Origin: Streptomyces sp. NRRL S-337
Lineage (GTDB): Bacteria > Actinomycetota > Actinomycetes > Streptomycetales > Streptomycetaceae
Direction: 5' to 3'
Assembly (NCBI RefSeq): GCF_000720175.1
Contig: NZ_JOIX01000002.1
Location: 1 to 64,000 of the forward strand
Length of the DNA: 64,000 nt
Shown here piece after piece: positions 16,455 to 24,879 of the stretch. Each line of letters starts with the position of its first letter. Position 1 is the stretch's first letter. Under the pieces are notes generated by a model, which was not told the origin of the DNA, searched no databases, and saw only the letters and a list, made by a program, of their open reading frames with translations. The position numbers and the translations under genes were made by a program.

Positions 16455-16781
16455 ATGGATGCCATGGACACACCGAGCACGGACTGGATCACCATCGTCG
16501 CGTACGAAAACCTCCCAGGGCGTCTCCCGCCGATGGCAGCGGCACGCGCTTGACTGCGCGACCGCGGCATCGACTGGATGCCCTTCGACCCTCATGAAAT
16601 CCGGTGGGGCTTGGCCTGCGGCATCGGCCCTGACGGCCACTGGCACGGCTGGTTCGATGTCCGCGTCCGCGCCAACGCGCTCCGGCGGCTCGGACTCCAC
16701 CCCGACCAGCCCACCGCCAACGTCACTGGCTCATCTCCGCCCGGATGGTGGCATGCCGCAGCAGAGCGCAACGCTCACTAG
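16455..16781 (+). pseudogene. Small gene interrupted by one in-frame TGA
   Basis: From ATG 16455 (or 16464) the frame reads MDTPSTDWITIVAYENLPGR to MAAARA, then TGA at 16551-16553, and continues without any shift as LRDRGIDWMPFDPHEIRWGL and onward to a stop at 16779. The composition and Trp/His content are continuous across the stop. The whole would be about 106 residues of an unrecognised soluble protein. A CGA-to-TGA change is the simplest cause. There is no sign of a selenocysteine element and no good ribosome site. Confidence 0.5.
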
Positions 16782-16878
16782 CACCTCAGAGCCCTTACCG
16801 CTGGCCGCCGCCTCGATCCGGTGCCAGAAGGAGACCCCGCGGGCGCAGGCGCAGGACGCCGTGCAGGGCTGATGCGGA

Positions 16879-16913
16879 AAAGGTCTCTTGCCCGGTGAGG
16901 GGAAGAGACCTTT
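16879..16913. terminator. Bidirectional hairpin terminator
   Basis: Perfect 11-bp arms AAAGGTCTCTT (16879-16889) and AAGAGACCTTT (16903-16913) with a 13-base loop. The T run on the + strand and the matching run on the other fit termination both ways, between a + strand pseudogene and the minus-strand VOC gene. Confidence 0.65.
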
Positions 16914-17035
16914 GTGAGGCGACCAGGCCCGCGGTCGGTCCGGTGGGTGGGACGGGCCGGCCCACGCGGGCTCACGCCTGCACGTCGCCGGCCCCACGCC
17001 CGCCCATGAAGCACAGTCCACCCGACAACAGCCAG

Positions 17036-17758
17036 CTACCGGGGCCTCTGTACGGAGAACTCGTTGCCGTCGGGGTCGAGCATCAGCGCCCGGCTGCCGT
17101 CGCCCTCACCGGTGTCGGTGCGCGTCGCGCCCAGCGAGATCAGGCGGTCGATCTCCGCCTCCCAGTCGGCGTCGGCGGGGACCGCCAGCTCCAGGTATAG
17201 CCTGTTCGTACCCGTCTTCGGTGCCACCGGAGGACCACCCCACGTGATCTTCGTACCGCCGTTCGGCGATTGGATCGCCGTCTCCTGGTCCTGGTCCCAG
17301 ACCAGCGGCCACCGCAGGGCCTCGCTCCAGAAATAACCGACCTCCTGCGTACCGTCGCAGGCCAGCGCTCCGATGAAGCCGGTGTCGGCGAGGAACTTGT
17401 TGCCGGCCTCGATGACGCAGAACTCGTTGCCGTCTGGATCGGCGAGCACCACATGTCCCTGTTCCGGTAGTTGGCCCACGTCGATGTGTTTCCCGCCGAG
17501 CTCCAGGGCCCTGGCCACCGTCTGCTGCTGGTCCTCCGGAGAGGTGCTCGTCAAGTCGAAGTGCGCGCGGTTCTGACCGATCTTCGGCTCCTGGCTCGGC
17601 AGGAAACGAATGCGGAACCCGGCGGCATCAGGGGGCAGGATCGCGACGTTGTCGTCCGGACCATCGGCCAACTCCCAACCCAGGACCCCGGACCAGAACC
17701 GCGCCAGGCTCGACGGCCGGGTCGCATTGAAGCAGATCGCGAACAGTTGACTGGTCAT
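17036..17758 (-). CDS. Two-domain VOC (glyoxalase/bleomycin-resistance fold) protein
   Basis: 240 residues made of two VOC modules: about 1-118 (FNATRPSSLARFWSGVLGWE ... VVLADPDGNEFCVIE) and about 125-240 (ALACDGTQEVGYFWSEALRW ... LMLDPDGNEFSVQRP). The repeated LxDPDGNEFxV strand is the hallmark. Some of these proteins are metal enzymes, others only bind small molecules; the metal-ligand His/Glu set is incomplete in my reading, so binding or an unknown reaction is possible. The start ATG at 17758 has no strong ribosome site. Confidence 0.85.
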   Translation of the reverse strand: MTSQLFAICFNATRPSSLARFWSGVLGWELADGPDDNVAILPPDAAGFRIRFLPSQEPKIGQNRAHFDLTSTSPEDQQQTVARALELGGKHIDVGQLPEQGHVVLADPDGNEFCVIEAGNKFLADTGFIGALACDGTQEVGYFWSEALRWPLVWDQDQETAIQSPNGGTKITWGGPPVAPKTGTNRLYLELAVPADADWEAEIDRLISLGATRTDTGEGDGSRALMLDPDGNEFSVQRPR

Positions 17759-18142
17759 ACCCCGTGCATCTCCGATCCACTGACGGCCGATACGGCTCCT
17801 CGCCCTTGCCGCGAGCGCAGCCTAGGGTGGCAGTGCAGCACCCGCATCCGAGTTTCCGTCGCGGGGGAACCCCCGCTCCAGGGCGAGCGGTCGTCGGAGG
17901 AGGCGCAACACGGCCGTCGACCGGCGGCCGCGTACCAGCTCGGGAACGGGACGGGACCGTGCCGTGACGGGCAGCAATGCCTGGTCCTGGTGTTGGGGCT
18001 CGTTGAAATCCCCACCCCTTGCTCAGAGGCTCCCCGGACGTGCTCACCTTCATCCCCCACCTGCCGGGCATCTACCGGGGTTGAGGTTGACTGTCGTATG
18101 GGTCGTGGCCTCGGCGGCGCCGCGTGGCCTCTTTCGATTGCT
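17759..18142. other. Intergenic; no gene seen
   Basis: Both strands carry open frames without recognisable families or ribosome sites. Confidence 0.45.
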
Positions 18143-18553
18143 CTATCCGTCGTTGGCCCCGACCGTGTCGGCGCGAGAGATGACGGAGGCGTGTACTCCG
18201 GCCGAGGCTGTGGCGATGACTTCGTCCAGGACGTCGCGGGAGCGGAGCAGGTCCGTAATCAGTCGATCGATGCGACCCCGTTCTGCAGTGAGTTCGTTGA
18301 CCAGCCGTGGCGTGGCAATCTCGTTCGGGGCCCCGTCCGTGTCCCGCATGCAGGGGAGCAGCCGCGCGATCTTCTTGCTGTTCAGCCCGGCGGCGTAGAG
18401 GGCTTGGATGCGGATGACCCGGTCGACCGCCCACTCACCGTAATGCCGTTGGCCACCCGGGGTACGCTCGGCTCTCAGCAGCCCCTGCGCCTCGTAATAA
18501 CGCAGCGAACGCTCGCTCACGCCACTGCGCCGAGCCAGTTCACCGATCCGCAT
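18143..18553 (-). CDS. MerR-family transcriptional regulator
   Basis: 136 residues: an N-terminal winged helix-turn-helix (1-70, MRIGELARRSGVSERSLRYY EAQGLL) and a coiled-coil dimerisation helix (about 75-120). There is no cysteine cluster typical of metal sensors, so an organic ligand is more likely. It is divergent from an ene-reductase across 65 bp that contain a 22-bp perfect palindrome in an overlong promoter spacer, the classical MerR arrangement. It probably activates the reductase gene and represses itself. Confidence 0.9.
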   Translation of the reverse strand: MRIGELARRSGVSERSLRYYEAQGLLRAERTPGGQRHYGEWAVDRVIRIQALYAAGLNSKKIARLLPCMRDTDGAPNEIATPRLVNELTAERGRIDRLITDLLRSRDVLDEVIATASAGVHASVISRADTVGANDG

Positions 18554-18580
18554 TCCCCACCTCGCATGCCAACCCGGGAC

Positions 18581-18612
18581 TTGAACCTGACACCAGTGTC
18601 AGGTTCTACCGT
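18581..18612 (+). promoter_or_regulatory. MerR-type promoter with 22-bp palindrome
   Basis: TTGAAC (18581-18586) and TACCGT (18607-18612) are separated by 20 bp, longer than the optimal 17. The palindrome AACCTGACAC (18584-18593) CA GTGTCAGGTT (18596-18605) fills the spacer, which is how MerR proteins re-align promoters. The predicted transcription start would fall at or next to the ATG at 18619, so the reductase mRNA is probably leaderless. Confidence 0.65.
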
Positions 18613-18618
18613 ACCGGC

Positions 18619-19758
18619 ATGACGAACACACCGGCCGACTCCGGCCTCTTTGAGCCCGCCGTCCTCGGCGCCCTGCCTCTGCCGAACCGTTTGGTGATGG
18701 CGCCCATGACCCGCAACCGCGCGACAGCCGCGGGCATCCCGCGACCGATCATGGCCGACTACTACGCCCAGCGTGCCTCAGCGGGGCTGATCATCGCCGA
18801 GGCATCCACACCGAACGCCGTCGGACAGACCTACCCCAACATCACCGCGATCTACAACGATGAACATGTGGCCGGATGGCGACACGTCACCGACGCCGTG
18901 CGCGCCGCGGGCGGCCGGATGTTCCTGCAGCTGCAGCACGGCGGCCGGATCGGTCACCCCGACACCAGCGGGCTGACGCCGGTTGCGCCCTCGCCCATTC
19001 CGCTCCCGGAGACGATCTACACCCCCAGCGGGCACCAGAACGCCGTCGTGCCCCGTCAGATGACGATCGACGAGATCCACACCACCGTGGCCGACTTCGC
19101 TGCTGCCGCACGCAACGCCATCGACGCCGGCTTCGCCGGAGTGGAGGTGCATGCCGCCAACGGCTATCTCCTGCATCAGTTCCTGGCGCAGGGAACCAAC
19201 CACCGCACCGACGCCTACGGTGGATCGGTGGCTCACCGCATTCGGTTCACCGTCGAGGTGGTCCAGGCCGTCGCCGACGCGATCGGCCCCGAGCGGGTAG
19301 GCGTGCGGTTCGCACCCGGACTCACCGTCAACGGCATAAACGAGGGCGATACCAATGAGATTTACCCGGCGCTCATCGCCGCCCTGGCCGATACCGGTCT
19401 TGCCTATCTGCACGTGGTCTTCGCGGATCCGGAGCAGCCGCTCTTCCAGGAGATCCGTAAGACCTGGCCAGGCACGCTGATCGCCAACCCGGTCCTCGGG
19501 TCGGGGAAGCCGTTGCCGGTCGACGGAGGAAAGAACGAGAGCGAGCGGCTTCTTGGCGCCGGAGCCGACCTGATCTCACTCGGCCGTCCGTTCCTCGCCA
19601 ACCCCGACCTCGTGGAACGACTGCGCATCGGAGCGCCGATCAATCAGGTGCAAGACCAGGGCCTGATGTACACGGGCGGTGAGACCGGATACACCGACTA
19701 TCCCCTGCTGGCCGCCGCCCGGCACCGAGCTGAGACGCTCGAACCCGTCGGACAGTGA
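18619..19758 (+). CDS. Old yellow enzyme family ene-reductase
   Basis: 379 residues, an FMN TIM barrel. Visible motifs: LPNRLVMAPMTRNRA at the N-terminus, LQLQHGGRIGHP (active-site His and neighbours), EVHAANGYLLHQFLAQGTNH, RTDAYGGS and the phosphate-binding DLISLGRPFLANPDL. It would reduce activated C=C bonds of enals, enones, maleimides or nitro compounds with NAD(P)H in the cytosol, typically as detoxification. There is no Shine-Dalgarno sequence, consistent with a leaderless transcript from the MerR-controlled promoter directly upstream. Confidence 0.93.
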   Translation: MTNTPADSGLFEPAVLGALPLPNRLVMAPMTRNRATAAGIPRPIMADYYAQRASAGLIIAEASTPNAVGQTYPNITAIYNDEHVAGWRHVTDAVRAAGGRMFLQLQHGGRIGHPDTSGLTPVAPSPIPLPETIYTPSGHQNAVVPRQMTIDEIHTTVADFAAAARNAIDAGFAGVEVHAANGYLLHQFLAQGTNHRTDAYGGSVAHRIRFTVEVVQAVADAIGPERVGVRFAPGLTVNGINEGDTNEIYPALIAALADTGLAYLHVVFADPEQPLFQEIRKTWPGTLIANPVLGSGKPLPVDGGKNESERLLGAGADLISLGRPFLANPDLVERLRIGAPINQVQDQGLMYTGGETGYTDYPLLAAARHRAETLEPVGQ

Positions 19759-19844
19759 CGACTGCGAGCCAGGGCCGCCCACACTGTCGGCCGCCCCTCT
19801 GCCGCCTCCCCGACCCTCTTGACGTGCCTGGCAGCATGGCTGGC

Positions 19845-20141
19845 ATGGCTGCTTACGTGATTTCTGAGGTTGACGTGCTGGACGAGGAACTGGCCGACGT
19901 CTACCGGGAGTTGGCGGAGGCTTCCATCCGACGCTACGGCGGTCGCTATATCGTCCGTGGTGCTGTACCCGAAGCCCTGGAGGGTACCTGGTCCTCGTCT
20001 CAGCGGGTGGTCGTCGTCGAGTTCCCGGATGCGGATCGGGCCAAGGAGTGGTACGCGTCGTCTGAGTATGCGGACGCGCTTGAGGTCCGGAAGACAGCCC
20101 TGGAACGGCGGCTCCTTCTTGTTGACGGGATTCCTGAGTAG
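19845..20141 (+). CDS. DUF1330 protein
   Basis: About 98 residues with a ferredoxin-like fold signature of DUF1330: MAAYVISEVDVLDEELADVY, then RYGGRYIVRGAVPEALEG, VVVVEFPDADRAKEWYASSE and YADALEVRKTA. These small proteins are related to Dabb/ABM folds and have no firmly assigned reaction. The ATG at 19845 starts the conserved part; ATG 19836 and an upstream ATG at 19755 give non-family N-terminal extensions. It follows the ene-reductase by 86 bp on the same strand and may be co-transcribed. Confidence 0.75.
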   Translation: MAAYVISEVDVLDEELADVYRELAEASIRRYGGRYIVRGAVPEALEGTWSSSQRVVVVEFPDADRAKEWYASSEYADALEVRKTALERRLLLVDGIPE

Positions 20142-20259
20142 CGGTCGCGATCGCCCGATGTCGAACGTACTTCGAAGGCATGGGAAGACCGCAGGACGTC
20201 GTCCGGCAGGTCATCGCTTCCCGTAGTGCAAACAGCCAGGACGTCCGCGAAAATCTTGT

Positions 20260-21174
20260 TCAGTGAGCTGCCCCTGCGGGAGTGCGGCTGCCGGCCAGGA
20301 GGGCCGCTCGGCGGACCGAGCTGGTGGAGGCGGCCAGCAGGGGCATCCGGACGGCCGGGCTGGGAATGCGTCCCTGGGCGTGCAGCACTCCCTTGATGAC
20401 TGTCGGGTTCGGCTCGGCGAAGAGCGCAGCGGACAACCGGGCCAACTCGGCGCCCAGCCTGCGGGCGGGTGCGCCGGAGCCGCGGCGCCACAACGAGATC
20501 AGTTCGGCGTAGTCGGCAGTACGGAGATTGGCCGAGGCGAGAATTCCACCGTGCGCGCCCGCCGCGACGAGGGGTGATATGACGACGTCGTCGCCGCCGA
20601 GCACGGCGAAGCCTTGCGGCGCGCAACCGAGCAACTCGACCGTGGTCGCATCGATCGCGCCGGTCGCGTGCTTGACCCCGGCGACCTCTGGTAGGCGGCC
20701 AAGTGCCGCAAGCGTGTCGGCGCTGAGAGTCTGCCCGGTGCGGTAGGGGATGTCGTACACGATCAGCGGTATGCCGCCGTGTTCGGCCAACGCGGTGAAA
20801 TGCGCCCGTGTCCCCGCTTCACCGGGGCGGATGTAGGGCGGCGTGGGAACCAGTGCCGCGGCTACATCGCCTCTGGTCGCCAGCGCGCGCAGCGACTCGA
20901 TGGCGGTGGCGGTGTCATTGGTGCCGACCCCGACGATCAGCGGGGCGCCGTGTTCCCGGCAGGCGGCTGAGCAGACTTGCACCACGGTCTGCTTCTCCTC
21001 CGCGGTCAATGTGGCTGCTTCCGCGGTGGTGCCGAGGGCGACGAGCCCGGAGGCACCCGCGGACAGCGCCTCGTCGGCGAGTCGGGCCAGCGCGTCGGGC
21101 GCCAAGCGCAGATCGTCGGTGAACGGAGTCACCAGGGGGACGTACAGGCCGGTGAATTTCGGGTCGGTCTTCAT
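20260..21174 (-). CDS. Dihydrodipicolinate synthase/N-acetylneuraminate lyase family aldolase
   Basis: About 304 residues, a class I aldolase TIM barrel. The catalytic set is present: GTTAEAATLT (pyruvate binding, about 48-57), Tyr140 in VYDIPYRTG and the Schiff-base Lys168 in GVKHATG. It condenses or cleaves a 2-keto acid, but context does not support lysine synthesis: there are no dap neighbours and it is divergent from a LysR regulator, which suggests a catabolic substrate. The ATG at 21174 (MKTDPKF) lies behind AAGGGTGGG; the ATG at 21192 has only a weak site. Confidence 0.88.
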   Translation of the reverse strand: MKTDPKFTGLYVPLVTPFTDDLRLAPDALARLADEALSAGASGLVALGTTAEAATLTAEEKQTVVQVCSAACREHGAPLIVGVGTNDTATAIESLRALATRGDVAAALVPTPPYIRPGEAGTRAHFTALAEHGGIPLIVYDIPYRTGQTLSADTLAALGRLPEVAGVKHATGAIDATTVELLGCAPQGFAVLGGDDVVISPLVAAGAHGGILASANLRTADYAELISLWRRGSGAPARRLGAELARLSAALFAEPNPTVIKGVLHAQGRIPSPAVRMPLLAASTSSVRRAALLAGSRTPAGAAH

Positions 21175-21202
21175 GGTCCCACCCTTGCTCATGCCGATCC
21201 TG

Positions 21203-21235
21203 TAGGTCCATTGCCGATTTCTGCCGTAATACCTA
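21203..21235. promoter_or_regulatory. Possible LysR operator between divergent genes
   Basis: TAGGT (21203-21207) and ACCTA (21231-21235) face each other across an AT-richer centre in the 53-bp spacer between the aldolase and the LysR gene. The symmetry is limited to the outer arms. Confidence 0.3.
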
Positions 21236-21245
21236 AGCTGAACTT

Positions 21246-22151
21246 ATGCTCGATGTTCGTCGTCTCTACCTGCTTCGCGAGTTGGACCGGCGGGGCACGA
21301 TCGCCGCCGTGGCCGAGGCGCTGACCTTCACCGCATCGGCCGTCTCCCAGCAGCTGAGCGTGTTGGAACGCGAGGCAGGCGTGGCCTTGCTGGAACGCAG
21401 CGGCAGGCGTGTGGTCCTCACGCCCGCCGGCCGCTCCCTCGTCGCACACGCCGATGCCGTGCTGGAACGCCTGGAACTGGCGGTCGCCGAACTCGCCAAC
21501 GCGCGGGAGGGCATCGGCGGGTCGCTGCGCATCGGGACCTTCCCCTCCGGTGGCCACACCATCGTTCCCGCCGCGCTGGCCGAGCTGGCCCGACGGCATC
21601 CCGCGCTGGAACCGATGGTGCAAGAGATCGACTCGGCGCGTGTCTCCGACGGCTTGCGAGCCGGCGAACTCGACGTGGCCCTGGTCCACGACTACGACTT
21701 CGTACCCGCGTCACCAGACACCACCGTGGACGAGGTGCCCCTGCTGGAGGAACCCATGTACCTCGCCACCAACACCGCAATCCAGAGCGCCGGCCGCGGC
21801 AATACGCTGGCAGAGCTGCTCGGCCCCTGCGCCGAGGCCCCATGGATCACGGCACGAGACGGCACCACCGGTCACGCCATGGCGGTACGCGCCTGCCAGG
21901 CGGCCGGATTCCAGCCGAGAATCCACCACCAGGTCAACGATTTCCGCACAGCACTGTCCTTGGCCGCAATCGGGCAAGGTGCCGGACTTGTCCCGGAAAT
22001 GGCCACTGCACATCCCCCCGCGGGCGTGGTGTTGACCAAGTTGCCGTTGTTCCGTCGGTCGAGGGTCGCCTTTCGCGCGGGCGGCGGTACACATCCGGCG
22101 AAAGCCGCATTCGTGGCCGCGGCAAGAACAGCGGTGGACCAGAGGCAATGA
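21246..22151 (+). CDS. LysR-family transcriptional regulator
   Basis: 301 residues: an N-terminal winged helix-turn-helix (1-60, LRELDRRGTIAAVAEALTFT, SAVSQQLSVLEREAG), a linker helix and a C-terminal periplasmic-binding-protein-like effector domain starting near GGSLRIGTFPSGGH. It is divergent from the DapA-like aldolase, its probable target, with a substrate or product of that enzyme as likely inducer. No ribosome site precedes the ATG, so a short or absent leader is likely. Confidence 0.93.
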   Translation: MLDVRRLYLLRELDRRGTIAAVAEALTFTASAVSQQLSVLEREAGVALLERSGRRVVLTPAGRSLVAHADAVLERLELAVAELANAREGIGGSLRIGTFPSGGHTIVPAALAELARRHPALEPMVQEIDSARVSDGLRAGELDVALVHDYDFVPASPDTTVDEVPLLEEPMYLATNTAIQSAGRGNTLAELLGPCAEAPWITARDGTTGHAMAVRACQAAGFQPRIHHQVNDFRTALSLAAIGQGAGLVPEMATAHPPAGVVLTKLPLFRRSRVAFRAGGGTHPAKAAFVAAARTAVDQRQ

Positions 22152-22331
22152 CGTTCGCCCCAGGCGTCGGCGTGGGCGAGGACCCGGGCGCGGCGGCATG
22201 GCGACGACGGCAGCCACCCCGGTCAGTAGTGGCGCCGCCACACTTTGCTGATGTCCGAGATGACAGGGATGGAAGCCTTCTCACTCTTCTCCGCGTTCCA
22301 GATGTCTCAGGAAACATCGAGCGCCCGGAGG

Positions 22332-23771
22332 TCACGGACAAGAGTTGTTTCCCTTGGCGCGGCGCGGCAGGCGCACGGTGAACTCAGCTCCCCCCTCGGC
22401 GCGGTTGGCGGCCCGGATATCGCCGCCCATCAAACGTGCGGTGGCTTGGGCGATGGACAGCCCCAGTCCGCTTCCCTCGGACCGTGGGCGGCGACTCCCC
22501 GCCTTGAAGAAGCGGTCGAAGACATAGGGAAGTGCCTCCTCCGGGATGCCACCGCCACTGTCCGCCACTTCGATGAAGAGCTCTCGGGGCCTTGGTGTGC
22601 CAGTCACCACCACGGGTGCGCCGCCGTGCCGTAACGCGTTGTCGATCACGCTGGCGAGGATGATGCCCAGACGCCATGGGTCGAGCTCGGCAGGCATGGG
22701 GCGCGGCATGTCCAGCGTGACCAAGCCAGTCCAGTTGCGGGCTTCCAGGCAGGCCTCCACCTCCTGGGCGACGTCCACTTCCCTGGTGGCCAGCCGCACG
22801 GTGCCGGAGTCGAGTCTCGCCAGGTCCATCATCTTGTCAACCAAGTCGTTCAACCGCCGGGTCTCACCGACAACCAGTTGTACCGCTGGCTGGAGCGTGG
22901 GATCGAGCCGGCCGGCTTTTTCCTCCAGCACCTCGGACACGGCCGAGAGGGCGGTCAGCGGTGTGCGCAGCTCATGAGCCATATCGGCCACGAACCGTCG
23001 CATGGTCGCTTCGGGGGGCTCCGTGGCAGCAGTTGTTCGCGGCTGGTAGGCGGAATTCAGTACGAAAGGCACGGTGCCCAGGGCATTGCGGTCCCGGCAC
23101 TGCGGCTCCGGTCGTTCGGCCGCGCACAGTGACGAGCGCACCTTCTCGTAGATCTCGTTGAGGGTCAGCGACTCACCGGCTCCTGGCACACCGTGGTGCA
23201 GCAAAGTCACGAGCTCGCCGGTAAAAGCCGTGTAGAACTCGCCTGGTGGTGCCAAGGCGAGCGCGTTCTCCGCTGCCGCGGCCAGCAGATACGTCCCGTC
23301 GATCTCGGCGAGGCCAAGCCCTTCCGACATGGCGCCGAGCATGCGCCCGCTGTAGCAGCAGTCCAGAACCACGACACGTCGCGCTGCCCGGCTCGCCTCG
23401 AAGGGGCGTCTGATCCATTGGTAGGGCACGGCCGAGTCGTAGACCTCCTGCGCATGGCTGTCGTGCAGGGCCAGATACAGCTCACCGGTTGCGGGGTCGA
23501 TCAGCCCATGACCGGCGTAGTAGAAGATCAGCGCGTCGGTCGCCTCGCGGGCAGCGTCCTTGATCGCCTGAGATACCTCACGGGGCCCGTGCGGGTCATG
23601 CAGAACGGTGCAGTGGGCGGCGGGGAGACCCCATACGGCCTCAGAAGCGAACACCTCCTGCATCGCGGCCACGTTGGCGGTGACGGCCGGCAGTGCAGCC
23701 AGATGCGCGTAGCTGCTCGCACCCACCAGCACCACTCGGGAGCGGTCAGGATCCGGAAGCCCTGTCACCAC
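22332..23771 (-). CDS. Caspase-like peptidase (C14) fused to a sensor histidine kinase
   Basis: 479 residues without membrane helices. Residues about 10-240 form a caspase/metacaspase p20-p10-like domain: RVVLVGASSYAHLAALPAV, the catalytic His88 in FYYAGHG and catalytic Cys139 in VVVLDCCYSGR. Residues about 250-475 form a histidine kinase: H-box FVADMAHELRTPLTAL with His266, N-box VIDNALRHGG, G1 DSGGGIPEE, F-box FDRFF and G2 GSGLGLS. Both catalytic sets look intact. GGAGGA lies 8 bases before the GTG at 23771. No response regulator is adjacent. The expected roles are proteolysis in a signalling or conflict-type response and phosphorelay; how they connect is unknown. Confidence 0.88.
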   Translation of the reverse strand: MVTGLPDPDRSRVVLVGASSYAHLAALPAVTANVAAMQEVFASEAVWGLPAAHCTVLHDPHGPREVSQAIKDAAREATDALIFYYAGHGLIDPATGELYLALHDSHAQEVYDSAVPYQWIRRPFEASRAARRVVVLDCCYSGRMLGAMSEGLGLAEIDGTYLLAAAAENALALAPPGEFYTAFTGELVTLLHHGVPGAGESLTLNEIYEKVRSSLCAAERPEPQCRDRNALGTVPFVLNSAYQPRTTAATEPPEATMRRFVADMAHELRTPLTALSAVSEVLEEKAGRLDPTLQPAVQLVVGETRRLNDLVDKMMDLARLDSGTVRLATREVDVAQEVEACLEARNWTGLVTLDMPRPMPAELDPWRLGIILASVIDNALRHGGAPVVVTGTPRPRELFIEVADSGGGIPEEALPYVFDRFFKAGSRRPRSEGSGLGLSIAQATARLMGGDIRAANRAEGGAEFTVRLPRRAKGNNSCP

Positions 23772-23839
23772 CCGCCTTGCTCCTCCGGCCGGTCGCCGAG
23801 GGCGGTGCGCAGCAGTCGCTCGGCCTCATCCGCTGACAT
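23765..23839 (-). CDS. Possible 24-codon leader ORF or remnant overlapping the caspase-kinase start
   Basis: MSADEAERLLRTALGDRPEE then QGGW and a stop whose TGA overlaps the second GTG of the next gene. The tight overlap suggests translational coupling. The frame runs upstream without a stop for another nine codons (GFLQTQLRCG), so it may instead be the tail of a lost gene. No family is recognised. Confidence 0.35.
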   Translation of the reverse strand: MSADEAERLLRTALGDRPEEQGGW

Positions 23840-24112
23840 GCCACATCGCAACTGCGTCTGTAGAAAGCCTCAACCGCATCGGGTCCCCTCTCCCCAATGA
23901 CCGTGCTGCACCGCCCACCTGCGCTGGTCCCTCCTCTCCTCTCCCCTCCCCTCCGCATGGGTACACGGGGTCGGGCGCGGGGGCCCGAAGAGAGACAGGC
24001 CCCGATGAGGCCAGCCGCTCGACGGCGCTCGTGAAGGGGCTGCTCTGCGAATAGCCGAAAGAGGCCTGTCAGGCCCCTCAACGAATGGCTGTGGCCGGCA
24101 CCTGACGATGTC
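23840..24112. other. Short gap, no gene seen
   Basis: This lies upstream of the caspase-kinase gene and downstream of the DUF1877 gene, on the same strand. No promoter motif stands out. Confidence 0.4.
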
Positions 24113-24610
24113 TCAGGCCCACACCGCTTTGACCACGCCATGGTCTGCTGCAGCCGCCCGCGCGTAGAACCCTTGGAGGTCCCTGTGATGGTCGAGGAAC
24201 TCCTGCCTGGCCTCTGCCTCGTCCCGGCCCCAGCCGGCGAGCTTGGCCCTGGCGATGTTCCACAGCTCGTCGAAAGAGACCCTCGCGAGGAAGTCTGCGG
24301 CCTGTGACACCCCAGGCGGCTCCAGAATCATCAGGGGTGGGTTGGAGAGGTCGGCGTCCATGCTGTGTGCCACGGGGCGGCCGCCGTAGATCGGCAGCGT
24401 CCAGGGCTCGTCGGCATCTGCATCGAGGACTTCGGCTGCGGCGTAGAGGTCATTTACTGAGCTCCAGACCTTGTCGATCGAGTCGGCGATGCCCGCTGCG
24501 TACTCGTCGGGGTGGTTCTCCCATGCCTTCCACATGAACGCCGCAAGCCAGGTGTGGTCGTCCCGGATCTCGGCTTCCGCGACGGCGCGCAGGTGCAGGT
24601 GGATGCTCAC
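24113..24610 (-). CDS. DUF1877 (YfbM-like) protein
   Basis: About 165 residues. The N-terminus MSIHLHLRAVAEAEIRDDHT (GTG start) and the later IYGGRPVAHS, LSNPPLMILEPPGVSQAADF and LDHHRDLQGFYARAAAADHG match the DUF1877 pattern. The protein is cytosolic; the function is unknown. GGAGGA lies 9 bases before the GTG at 24610; the longer frame upstream to 24778 gives a non-family N-terminus. It is separated by 340 bp from the caspase-kinase gene on the same strand. Confidence 0.75.
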   Translation of the reverse strand: MSIHLHLRAVAEAEIRDDHTWLAAFMWKAWENHPDEYAAGIADSIDKVWSSVNDLYAAAEVLDADADEPWTLPIYGGRPVAHSMDADLSNPPLMILEPPGVSQAADFLARVSFDELWNIARAKLAGWGRDEAEARQEFLDHHRDLQGFYARAAAADHGVVKAVWA

Positions 24611-24814
24611 GGCGACGAGTCCTCCAGTTCGGCGGCCCGCCTGTCGGGCCGAACGGACAGAAGCTACTCGACGGCACTGACAGCGAGACGTCCTCTCCTG
24701 GTACGGGATCCCAGGCGCTGCCAAGACACCCTCCGCGGTCGAGGCACCGGCAGGCCCGAAGAGCCTCGTCAAGGCCACGGACGGGGCCGGCGGGGCCGGT
24801 TCCCCGCACTGATT

Positions 24815-24843
24815 GCGGCCCGGACCGCCAAGGTCCGGGCCGC
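24815..24843 (-). terminator. Terminator of the exporter/phosphoesterase operon
   Basis: Perfect 12-bp arms GCGGCCCGGACC (24815-24826) and GGTCCGGGCCGC (24832-24843) with a 5-base loop, 37 bp beyond the stop of the minus-strand gene ending at 24880. Confidence 0.7.
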
Positions 24844-24879
24844 GCTCAAAGCCAGTCGCCCCTCAGCCTCCAGCAGACA

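Noticed and set aside
16551..16553. TGA as a selenocysteine codon
   Set aside because: No selenocysteine insertion structure or sel genes are visible, and the position is easily explained by CGA-to-TGA mutation.
20260..21174. Lysine-biosynthetic dapA
   Set aside because: Catalytic residues fit the superfamily, but there are no lysine genes nearby and it has a divergent LysR regulator.
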